From assembly GCA_022376925.1 (NCBI GenBank), contig JAIOJX010000031.1, forward strand, positions 140,076,854-140,140,853: a stretch of DNA of 64,000 nt. Reading direction: 5' to 3'. This document shows positions 23,267 to 33,900 of the stretch, in pieces (positions within the stretch are counted from its first letter, which is position 1; each line of letters starts with the position of its first letter). The translations under genes were made by a program, and so were the position numbers. This DNA comes from Tragulus kanchil (lineage: Eukaryota > Chordata > Mammalia > Artiodactyla > Tragulidae). The notes under the pieces were generated by a model. That model did no database searches. It was given only the letters and a program-made list of their open reading frames with translations, and was not told the origin of the DNA.

Positions 23267-23595
23267 TGGCTTCCCAGGTGGCGCAGTGGTAAAGCATCTG
23301 CCTGCTCCATGGACTGCAGCCTCCCAGACTCCTCTCTCCCTCTCTCCGTGGGGATTCTCCAGGCGAGAATACTGGAGTGGGTTGCCATGCGGGGATCTTC
23401 CCAACCCAGGGATTGAACCCGGGTCTCCCACACTGTAGGTGGATTCTTTACCCTTTGAGGCACCAGGGAAGCCCGAGAATACTGGAGTGGTAGCCTATCC
23501 CTTCTCAAGGGGAACTTCTCAACCCAGGAATCAAACTGGGGTCTCCTGCATTGCAGGTGAATTCTTTATCAGCTGAGCTACCAGGGATTCCACTG
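23267..23595 (-). mobile_element. Bov-tA SINE and a second partial Bov-tA, antisense
   Basis: 23267-23477 mixes a sense-like short start (GGCTTCCCAGGTGGCGCAGT) with reversed Bov-tA body and head (ACCAGGGAAGCCC); 23478-23595 repeats the reversed body and ends GCTGAGCTACCAGGGA. Suggests one element inserted into or recombined with another. Confidence 0.7.
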
Positions 23596-23599
23596 CATA

Positions 23600-24540
23600 C
23601 CTTTAAAAGTCACACAACAGTTGACTTCCACATGTTAATATTTACAATACCAGAAAATACATCTGTTGCAAGGATTCAGGCCCACGATGAAAATTTCAGA
23701 TGCAGTTTTTGAAATACGTGAGGAGGCATACAATTTGTTAAAATTGTTTTAGAACTGTCACCATGGAGATGGCAGGAAGATCCTGGTTGTAGTTACTCCA
23801 AGGGGCCGTTGGAAGGTTCTGGGGACAAGACTGCTGTGATCTTTCAGTATTTTACAAACCCCTGTTTGGGAGAAGGGGTGGGAACAGGAGACGAGTGAGA
23901 GGCCCCAGTTGCACATCCGGGCTATATGATGGCTTGGGTTAGAGAGGTGGCTGCAGAGGTGGTGAGAAGGGATTACACTTTAAATCGATGCTGATGGTAG
24001 AGCCAAGAGGATTTGCTACGGGATCCGATCGACCACGTGGAGAGAGAGACAGGGAGAGAGAATCGATGACAATGCCGGCTGCAGGGTCTGGGGCTGATCA
24101 GCTCCTCTACCTGCTTCTAAGCTCAACTCTGAAATGGACGTGCCAACGCCTTTTGGCTCATACTGCTGCTGCGGAGTGCAAAGGAGGTTTACATGCTCCT
24201 GAACTACCAAAGATGGAGCACCAGCCCTCCAGGAAAACGGAACACATCTTAGCCATTGTATTGCATATCCCTCTTTGAAGTAGATCTTCGTCTTCCTCGC
24301 TGATGTTTTAAGGGTCTTCAGGATTCTGTCTTTTACAGAGAACAGGAGACCCTAGAGGTAGACCTTTGCATTCTTGGCTTATATTCCAGTGCCTGGAACA
24401 TCTATTGCTTAAATATTTGTTAACTACCTTCTTGACAAATCATGATGTTTCTACAAATCTGTATCCTTCAGTCTCCACATGACTTCAGGCTCTGAATTTT
24501 TTAGCCTGATGATGGGCCCTATTGGCCTCTCTTCCTCCCT
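23600..24540. other. Intergenic sequence, mostly unique
   Basis: No gene recognised. 24383-24425 (CAGTGCCTGGAACATCTATT) may be an L2 or MIR remnant. Confidence 0.45.
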
Positions 24541-24979
24541 TACTGTTCCTCAAGCCCCATGATCCATACCCGCAGATGACAATGACAAGGTAAAGATGTG
24601 CACCCTTTCAAAGGCATGTTCAACATTTTTTGAACACAGATGAAAGAGGGAGGGAGAGGAAGAACCCCAAGAGGTCATCCTTAGTCTTCCCTCTGCTAGC
24701 CCAAGCTGTTGCTATGAACTTGCATACCCCATCAGGCAAACAGGGATCCTTCAAAATGGTCTCATTCGAAGGCAAGTTAGCAAAGCTCCCGCTTATTAGT
24801 AATGCTTTTCAATGTCCTATTTGTCAGTGAGTTTCCCTCTTCACCTCTCCAGGATCTAGCCCAGGAGGACCTGTCCTTAACTGATGTTCACTAGCCATTC
24901 CCTAGGTACTGCTAAGAGAAATGTAATGGATCAGACTTGGAGGTGGGGAGATGGCCCACTGAACAAGAAGTCTAAAGGG

Positions 24980-25098
24980 GGCTTCCCAGGTTGCCCAGTG
25001 GTTAGGATTCTGTGTTGCCAATGCAGGGGATACATGCTCCATCCCTGGTCAGAGAACTAAGATCCCACATGCCAAGCTGTGCACCCAAAAACCACTAA
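24980..25098 (+). mobile_element. Short CHR-type SINE, sense
   Basis: GGCTTCCCAGGTTGCCCAGT head and AACTAAGATCCCACATGCCA. Copy at about 26142-26262. Confidence 0.78.
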
Positions 25099-25463
25099 AA
25101 GAAAAAGTCAAAGGGATAGTTTGACTTAAGGTTTAAATCTAGGCTATGGCAATAATTGTGAGATCTGGACAAGATTGTTCTTGCTTTCCTCATTGTAAAT
25201 GAGCCAATTAATACCTATTTGGTGGCTTTTAAACTTTTTTTTTGACTGGAACCTTTAGCTAGGTATATGCTTTACACTGTGATCAGAAGGACGTGTCGGT
25301 TAATTTTGATGGCAAGTGAGGAGAAGGAAATCTGAAGGACGAATGAATATCAACAGTGAAAAAATCCTAATGCCACTTGGAACCTTCTTAGCGCCCATCT
25401 CTGCATGGCTAGTTGCTTCTCGAAGCTCTCAACTCAAATGCCCTGCCCTACGTCACTTGGACT

Positions 25464-25696
25464 ACAAGGAGATCAAACCAGTTAGCCCTAAAGGAAATCA
25501 GCCCTGAATAGTCACTGGAAGGACTGACGCTGAAGCTGAATCTCCACTACTTTGGCCACCTGATGCAAAGAGCTGATGCATGGGAAAAATAAACCCTGAT
25601 GCTAGGAAAAATTAAAGGCAGGAGGAGAAGGGGACAAGAGAGGACAAAATGGTTGGATGGCATCATCGACGCAATGGACATGAACTCGAACAATTT
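25464..25696 (+). mobile_element. BovB (RTE) 3' end, truncated at the duplication edge
   Basis: AAGGAGATCAAACCAGTTAG through ATGGTTGGATGGCATCATCG. The copy at 26626-26912 continues to GACATGACTGAGCCAGTGAA. Confidence 0.85.
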
Positions 25697-27019
25697 GGCC
25701 TCCTACTGTTCCTCAAGCCCCATGATCCATACCCGCAGATGACAATGACAAGGTAAAGATGTGCACCCTTTCAAAGGCATGTTCAACATTTTTTGAACAC
25801 AGATGAAAGAGGGAGGGAGAGGAAGAACCCCAAGAGGTCATCCTTAGTCTTCCCTCTGCTAGCCCAAGCTGTTGCTATGAACTTGCATACCCCATCAGGC
25901 AAACAGGGATCCTTCAAAATGGTCTCATTCAAGGCAAGTTAGCAAAGCTCCCGCTTATTAGTAATGCTTTTCAATGTCCTATTTGTCAGTGAGTTTCCCT
26001 CTTCACCTCTCCAGGATCTAGCCCAGGAGGACCTGTCCTTAACTGATGTTCACTAGCCATTCCCTAGGTACTGCTAAGAGAAATGTAATGGATCAGACTT
26101 GGAGGGGGGGAGATGGCCCACTGAACAAGAAGTCTAAAGGGGGCTTCCCAGGTTGCCCAGTGGTTAGGATTCTGTGTTGCCAATGCAGGGGATACATGCT
26201 CCATCCCTGGTCAGAGAACTAAGATCCCACATGCCAAGCTGTGCACCCAAAAACCACTAAAAGAAAAAGTCAAAGGGATAGTTTGACTTAAGGTTTAAAT
26301 CTAGGCTATGGCAATAATTGTGAGATCTGGACAAGATTGTTCTTGCTTTCCTCATTGTAAATGAGCCAATTAATACCTATTTGGTGGCTTTTAAACTTTT
26401 TTTTTGACTGGAACCTTTAGCTAGGTATATGCTTTACACTGTGATCAGAAGGACGTGTCGGTTAATTTTGATGGCAAGTGAGGAGAAGGAAATCTGAAGG
26501 ACGAATGAATATCAACAGTGAAAAAATCCTAATGCCACTTGGAACCTTCTTAGCGCCCATCTCTGCATGGCTAGTTGCTTCTCGAAGCTCTCAACTCAAA
26601 TGCCCTGCCCTACGTCACTTGGACTACAAGGAGATCAAACCAGTTAGCCCTAAAGGAAATCAGCCCTGAATAGTCACTGGAAGGACTGACGCTGAAGCTG
26701 AATCTCCACTACTTTGGCCACCTGATGCAAAGAGCTGATGCATGGGAAAAATAAACCCTGATGCTAGGAAAAATTAAAGGCAGGAGGAGAAGGGGACAAG
26801 AGAGGACAAAATGGTTGGATGGCATCATCGACTCAATGGACATGAGCTTGAACAAGGTGCGCTGCAGTCCTTGGGCGTGCAAAGAGTAGGACATGACTGA
26901 GCCAGTGAACAACAACAAATGCATGAAACCACTCTTCCCCAGCACCAGTTCCTGTTACCCCCCTCATTATCTCACTGTGTCCTATTACCTTGTTACTTCC
27001 TTCTCAGAACCAGGCTTAT

Positions 27020-27172
27020 CTGAAATTAATTATCTATTTGCATGCTTATTGTCTGCTGCAACCCGTCCACTCTGAGGACATGGATCTTGTCTATCTTGCT
27101 AAACAGCATCCCTGATAAACACAGTGCCTACCAGACATGCAATAAATAGCTCTTGAATGAATGAGTGACCAT
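27020..27172 (+). mobile_element. L2 3' end
   Basis: Shows the L2 tail pattern (CACTCTGAGGACATGGATCT ... CAATAAATAGCTCTTGAATG AATGAG). Confidence 0.6.
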
Positions 27173-27463
27173 AAGGAAAGAAACATGTTCTAATCAAATA
27201 TAAATATAGTCAATGCCTTATAGATTTGTTTAAATTCCAGAATACTTTGTTTGTTTTAAGATTTATGAAAGTGGGGTGACGTGAGGAAAATAATCAAGGG
27301 AGGAATGTGTACTTAAGGGGTTGGGTATCCAGGAAAGAGATGCTATAAAGAAAGAAATCCCATTATCTGGATTCTACTTAGTTCTGTACATACCTTATTC
27401 CCTTTTGAGTCCTAAACGGAAGGCTATTTCATACATTTTTGCATCCCTCGTTATTCACCAGAA

Positions 27464-27516
27464 GGTTGTAGGCGCTCAATAAATATCTGTGGTTGTAGGC
27501 GCTCAATAAATATCTG
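27464..27516 (+). repeat. Two tandem 27-bp units of L2-tail sequence
   Basis: GGTTGTAGGCGCTCAATAAA plus TATCTGT at 27464-27490, repeated at 27491-27516. Also in the duplicate at about 28578-28630. Confidence 0.9.
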
Positions 27517-27579
27517 AGTAATACAAACTAATAATACATACACCAACGAACCAACTTTCCCGGACAGGCTGCAGTTCCT

Positions 27580-27884
27580 CCCTAGGGCAGGAGGCGGCGC
27601 TGGTGCTACGCCAACTCGGCCGCCGGCAGCACTTGGTCCCTCTGGCTGACCGTCCAACGCCAAGCGTCCGCGGCCCTTGCAGGAACTAGCCAATAGGAAA
27701 CCTTGGTAGTTATAGGGTCTGGCAGAAGTGTCCAATGAGAGTAGCAGGTCTAGCCAAGGGGCGGGGCCAAGAGGAGGGGCGGAGGGAAGCGGTTAGAGGT
27801 GGGAGTTGCCGCTGCGGGCCGGCCAGGGACCGTGGAGCTGAGATGCGGACGGGGCCGCGCCGGTGACCGGAGCTGCCGCCCGAC
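27580..27884 (+). promoter_or_regulatory. CNEP1R1: CNEP1R1 CpG-island promoter
   Basis: GC-rich, CpG-dense sequence continuing to about 28160. It carries two CCAAT boxes (27690-27694 and 27732-27736), a GC box GGGGCGGGGCC at 27758-27768 and another GGGGCGG at 27776-27782, and no TATA box. This is the layout expected of a housekeeping promoter with a start site around 27790-27840. The whole block recurs 1114 bp downstream. Confidence 0.8.
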
Positions 27885-27909
27885 ATGAACTCGCTGGAGC
27901 AGGCGGAAG
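27885..27909 (+). CDS. CNEP1R1: CNEP1R1 coding exon 1, first copy
   Basis: Encodes MNSLEQAE and the first base of the Asp-9 codon, followed by a GTAGGG donor. The start lies at the 3' side of a CpG island with CCAAT and GC boxes about 120-195 bp upstream. The reading frame runs open past the donor into the intron, which gives a misleading 117-codon ORF. Confidence 0.93.
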
Positions 27910-30900
27910 GTAGGGTCCGCTTCCTGGGCCGCTCGGGCCCGTCCCGAGCTCCTCCCGGAAGCGAGCGGGGCTCTGGAGGCGCCAGAATCGTGGAAGCCGC
28001 GCGAGAGGAGGCCGCGAAGGATGGACTGACGGGTCCCCGAGCCGGGGGGGCGGGGCCGGCGCAGGGGCCGAGGGGCGGCCGGACCCGGCTGGGCGCTGCT
28101 TCCGGCGCGCGGGGCCTCCGCCGGCGCTGGGGAGGCGCTGCGTCAGCGCCCCCCGTGCCCCGGCGTAGAGCCGGCAGCTGCTTGCCTGGTTACTTTTATT
28201 CCTTATTCGTCAGCAGACACGTAGCGTGCGCCTTGTAGGGCGCTCCCTCACTTTATTATTACTGGTTTTAATCGATCGAGTTGTATCCCTAGTTTCTTTC
28301 TCGGTTTCTGGTAACGGCCGGGGTCAGAGCACCTCTTGGTCTCCCTTTTAAAGTTTAAAAAACCTGCAATTTTATGAAATTTTTGGGGGGGGATGTGAGG
28401 AAAATAATCAAGGGAGGAATGTGTACTTAAGGGGTTGGGTATCCAGGAAAGAGATGCTATAAAGAAAGAAATCCCATTATCTGGATTCTACTTAGTTCTG
28501 TACATACCTTATTCCCTTTTGAGTCCTAAACGGAAGGCTATTTCATACATTTTTGCATCCCTCGTTATTCACCAGAAGGTTGTAGGCGCTCAATAAATAT
28601 CTGTGGTTGTAGGCGCTCAATAAATATCTGAGTAATACAAACTAATAATACATACACCAACGAACCAACTTTCCCGGACAGGCTGCAGTTCCTCCCTAGG
28701 GCAGGAGGCGGCGCTGGTGCTACGCCAACTCGGCCGCCGGCAGCACTTGGTCCCTCTGGCTGACCGTCCAACGCCAAGCGTCCGCGGCCCTTGCAGGAAC
28801 TAGCCAATAGGAAACCTTGGTAGTTATAGGGTCTGGCAGAAGTGTCCAATGAGAGTAGCAGGTCTAGCCAAGGGGCGGGGCCAAGAGGAGGGGCGGAGGG
28901 AAGCGGTTAGAGGTGGGAGTTGCCGCTGCGGGCCGGCCAGGGACCGTGGAGCTGAGATGCGGACGGGGCCGCGCCGGTGACCGGAGCTGCCGCCCGACAT
29001 GAACTCGCTGGAGCAGGCGGAAGGTAGGGTCCGCTTCCTGGGCCGCTCGGGCCCGTCCCGAGCTCCTCCCGGAAGCGAGCGGGGCTCTGGAGGCGCCAGA
29101 ATCGTGGAAGCCGCGCGAGAGGAGGCCGCGAAGGATGGACTGACGGGTCCCCGAGCCGGGGGCGCGGGGCCGGCGCAGGGGCCGAGGGGCGGCCGGACCC
29201 GGCTGGGCGCTGCTTCCGGCGCGCGGGGCCTCCGCCGGCGCTGGGGAGGCGCTGCGTCAGCGCCCCCCGTGCCCCGGCGTAGAGCCGGCAGCTGCTTGCC
29301 TGGTTACTTTTATTCCTTATTCGTCAGCAGACACGTAGCGTGCGCCTTGTAGGGCGCTCCCTCACTTTATTATTACTGGTTTTTTTAATCGATCGAGTTG
29401 TATCCCTAGTTTCTTTCTCGGTTTCTGGTAACGGCCGGGGTCAGGGAGCACCTCTTGGTCTCCCTTTTAAAGTTTAAAAAAAAAAACCTGCAATTGAAAA
29501 GGATACCTTGCCTTGATCATTCAGGCGTCGCCCCTCCGAAAAGTGCCGCATAGATCGTCTGTAACCTCTCGGAAGGGAGGAAACGGGAGCGGCTTTCCAT
29601 CACCCATTCGTTTAGCAGTATCAGAAGTCCAGTAAGACCAGACCGGAGGCGTTGCCATTAATTAAACATAAGGGCTCGGAACTGGGTAACGAAGTTCAAA
29701 TAGACGACAAGACTTGGGTCTTCGGTAAGACGGTGTTCTTCCAACAGAGTTCAGACGCGATTTTGATCCTGTAATTGCAACTCTCAAATATCTAGCCTTT
29801 GGCGCTGGCGGAGGCAGCCGCTGCTGATTTTTCCAGTTAGGAAGCTTCTGAACTGAACCAGCCAGTTTCCTTATGTGTGAAACTGGAACGAGAGAAACCT
29901 AGTGCTTTTTGTCAAGTGCTTCAAGCTGTCATAGTAAAGAGGTACAGATTGCAGGGACACATGTAAGTTGGTGAGAAAGAATGAAGGAGAATATCTAAAA
30001 TTCGTCTTAATAGATGCAAACTAGTAACAGGAGCTAATTTAAAAATCGAAATCCTTTTATCTAGATCTCAAGGCTTTCGAGAGGAGGCTGACTGAATATA
30101 TTCATTGTCTGCAACCTGCCACTGGACGTTGGAGAAGTAAGTGCTTGGACTTTTTTTTTTTAAGAAAAATAAGTTGACAGTTGATACTTTCATTCCTGCC
30201 TAGCAATGATTTGCTTTCATGTAAAACTTTTTTTTTTTTTTAAAGATTTATTTATTTATTTTTTGGGAGGGGGTCGGGTTGGGGAGGGAAAGGGGCAGGT
30301 GGGCCGCTTCTATTGGTCTTTCATTTCTCTATTTTCATCTGTCTTTGTTCTTTGGCCCGTGTGGGCCTCCTATCGCGGTGGCCTCTGTTGTCGCGGAGCA
30401 CCGGCTCTGGGCACATGCGCTCCAGAGCTCCGGCTTGGGTAATTGGACACATCGGTCCAGCCGCTCCGCGGCACGTGGGATCTTCCCAGGCCAGGGATGG
30501 AACCGGCGCCCCTTGCACTGCAAGGCGGTGTCCTTACCCACTGGACCACCAGGGGAAGCCCTCATGTAAAACTTTTGATTAACAAGTGCTTACTTGAAAA
30601 AACCAAAAGACAAAAGAAATGCTTGCTTTATTAAACGGGAAGATTCCCTTTTTGACAGTTTTAAGTTTATTTAATGTCGTAAGTATGATATTATAAAAAA
30701 TTTTTAAGAAAAGAAACGGACAGCCCTAAAAGGATAGTCTTATTTTGTGTGGTTGAATTTTTTTTTGGTATCAAAATACATATATTTTGTTAGAACAGAT
30801 CTGGCTACCAGCACATGTAATAATAAAAATTTCAGTAGTCTGTTGAGCGGTTTTAAAATTTTGCCCACAAACTATTGAAGTATGGTTTGTTGAAGTAACA

Positions 30901-33900
30901 CTCAATGAGTACTGTAAAATATGATTTGAAAAAATTGTGATTACTGCCCCATGGAAATACATAGGAAATAGGAAATGTAGACAGATACACAAATGATGAC
31001 ATTAGTAAGCAAAATACTTTGCTTACTTATGTCGGGACATTGTGTATTTGCTAAGTGCTAATCATGTTACAGGAATTCTGACTGGTCAGAATTCACAGGT
31101 AGTAATGATTTTTCTCGGGTTCTCCAGTTTACCTAGGAATTACCACCAAAACCTTGTTTCACTGTTACTTGGGAATCTTTCTAAATGTATATGGTAATAA
31201 GATGTAATAATATTGAATAAACTTTTTCTCTGGTTCAGTCTCAGTGCTTTCCTATAAATGATCTCAGTTTGTTTAGTATATCCATGTGTATGAGGTCCCT
31301 TCTGGTGGGTTTAATTTTTATTTTTCTTTGTTTAAAAAAAAAGTCTGTATACTTTAATATTTTTTAAATTGGAAATATAAAATCGGAGAAAACTGAGTTT
31401 AATCTGTTCTGAGCTGAGAACATAACTTTGAGATTTTGAGTATTATTAAAAAACCCAGAATGAAAAGACAAAAAAAAAAAGAGAAGGAAACAAAAAGCCT
31501 AAAATGAGATTGTTGTTCTGTGATTTGTCTCTTCTGAAAGTACATCACCAGGAATTCCAGATAATTAAGGTTTTCCAGTATTTCTGTTGCTCTTTGAAGC
31601 TTGATCTGTACATGTTTTGAATGTGTGCATCCCAGTTGAAAGATAATAACTGTCTTGGTCGCTAGAATATTAATTAGATCTTGGTGTCCTTTCATGATTT
31701 TTGAGTAACACTGTTTATTCTTCAGTTTTAGTTGTGATCTGTTTAGCACTTCTAAAAGAATTCTACCTTAATGAGGAGAAAGAACCTTTCTGACTGGTAC
31801 TGTCAGTGCTTCCTACCTCCACACTTCTGACACGGACCTTTGTTTAATTCAACAACAGGCAGTTGTCTGAAAAGCAAAACTCTTTAGTACACGTTCTCAG
31901 TGCAGTCATAAAAGAGTCTTTGTTTGGTTTGTTTACATTAAAAAATGAGGGTTTGGTGGAGTATGTTTTTTGTTTTGAATTCACAAAATCTGTGTATCAG
32001 CATAAAGCGCATTTAAAGAAACTTACTTTAAAGTTTTACCATCTTGGTTTTACTCCCTTTAATTTCATGAATCTACAGAAACTGAGTACTGTAAAATATG
32101 ATTTGAAAAAATTGTGATTACTGCCCCATGGAAATACATAGGAAATAGGAAATGTAGACAGATACACAAATGATGACATTAGTAAGCAAAATACTTTGCT
32201 TACTTATGTCGGGACATTGTGTATTTGCTAAGTGCTAATCATGTTACAGGAATTCTGACTGGTCAGAATTCACAGGTAGTAATGATTTTTCTCGGGTTCT
32301 CCAGTTTACCTAGGAATTACCACCAAAACCTTGTTTCACTGTTACTTGGGAATCTTTCTAAATGTATATGGTAATAAGATGTAATAATATTGAATAAACT
32401 TTTTCTCTGGTTCAGTCTCAGTGCTTTCCTATAAATGATCTCAGTTTGTTTAGTATATCCATGTGTATGAGGTCCCTTCTGGTGGGTTTAATTTTTATTT
32501 TTCTTTGTTTAAAAAAAAAGTCTGTATACTTTAATATTTTTTAAATTGGAAATATAAAATCGGAGAAAACTGAGTTTAATCTGTTCTGAGCTGAGAACAT
32601 AACTTTGAGATTTTGAGTATTATTAAAAACCTAGAATGAAAAGACAAAAAAAAAAAGAGAAGGAAACAAAAAGCCTAAAATGAGATTGTTGTTCTGTGAT
32701 TTGTCTCTTCTGAAAGTACATCACCAGGAATTCCAGATAATTAAGGTTTTCCAGTATTTCTGTTGCTCTTTGAAGCTTGATCTGTACATGTTTTGAATGT
32801 GTGCATCCCAGTTGAAAGATAATAACTGTCTTGGTCGCTAGAATATTAATTAGATCTTGGTGTCCTTTCATGATTTTTGAGTAACACTGTTTATTCTTCA
32901 GTTTTAGTTGTGATCTGTTTAGCACTTCTAAAAGAATTCTACCTTAATGAGGAGAAAGAACCTTTCTGACTGGTACTGTCAGTGCTTCCTACCTCCACAC
33001 TTCTGACACGGACCTTTGTTTAATTCAACAACAGGCAGTTGTCTGAAAAGCAAAACTCTTTAGTACACGTTCTCAGTGCAGTCATAAAAGAGTCTTTGTT
33101 TGGTTTGTTTACATTAAAAAATGAGGGTTTGGTGGAGTATGTTTTTTGTTTTGAATTCACAAAATCTGTGTATCAGCATAAAGCGCATTTAAAGAAACTT
33201 ACTTTAAAGTTTTACCATCTTGGTTTTACTCCCTTTAATTTCATGAATCTACAGAAACTGTAACTTACAGTAATAAGGGAACAGTGTCCTCTTCGGTTAC
33301 TAAGGTTCACATTGTTTTAGGGAATGCCTCAAGGTCGCGTGGCAAGTCTCCTAATTCCTGAGTGGAGTACATGTTCCATTTAATGGAGCGCTGCATCCCG
33401 TGGCTGTTGTTTATTAGGAACTGGTGGTAGTATCGTATTAATAGCTTGTTTCCTTACTAATTCCCTGTTTATCTCTCATCAGTGCTTCTCATAGTGGTGT
33501 CTGTCTGTACAGCTACTGGTGCCTGGAACTGGTTAATAGATCCTGAGACGCAAAAGGTAGAAGTTTTGATTTAAAACCTTTAATAGATTGAGATAATGGC
33601 TATCACAATGCTTTGGTTTTGTAAAGTATTAATCAAAGGCTACCTGTTAGTACTAGTAGTGATATTAATCCTTTTAAAAATATGCCTTATCTTAATTTGC
33701 TTGAAAAAAACTGACTATTGTGGGTTAAGTATCTTTGCAGAGAAAAAGGCCTAAGAAATACTACTTCACTTTTATATTTTGTGTCTGAACTCGTATGTGG
33801 TCACCACGTCTCTCACTATTACATATCTCAGCGTAAACAGTATCTGTATTTGTTTTATTAGGTCAGTGTCATCGGCGCCAACTTTTAAAACTATAAGGCA

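Larger units (their letters stand above)
24541..26857. repeat. Tandem duplication F, offset 1163
   Basis: 24541-25696 is repeated as 25704-26857 with a few 1-bp differences. Ends inside a BovB fragment that is complete only in the second copy. Confidence 0.95.
27262..29493. repeat. Tandem duplication G, offset 1114, carries CNEP1R1 promoter and exon 1
   Basis: 27281-28371 is repeated as 28395-29493, and a noisy match extends the second copy back to about 28371. Differences are in a G-run (near 28047) and A-runs. Confidence 0.95.

Noticed and set aside
27885..28238. 117-codon ORF from the CNEP1R1 start
   Set aside because: Only the first 25 bases are exon; the rest is CpG-island intron after a good GTAGGG donor.
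31399..31749. 116-codon minus-strand ORF in CNEP1R1 intron 2
   Set aside because: AT-rich intron sequence with no family resemblance; recurs only because of duplication H.
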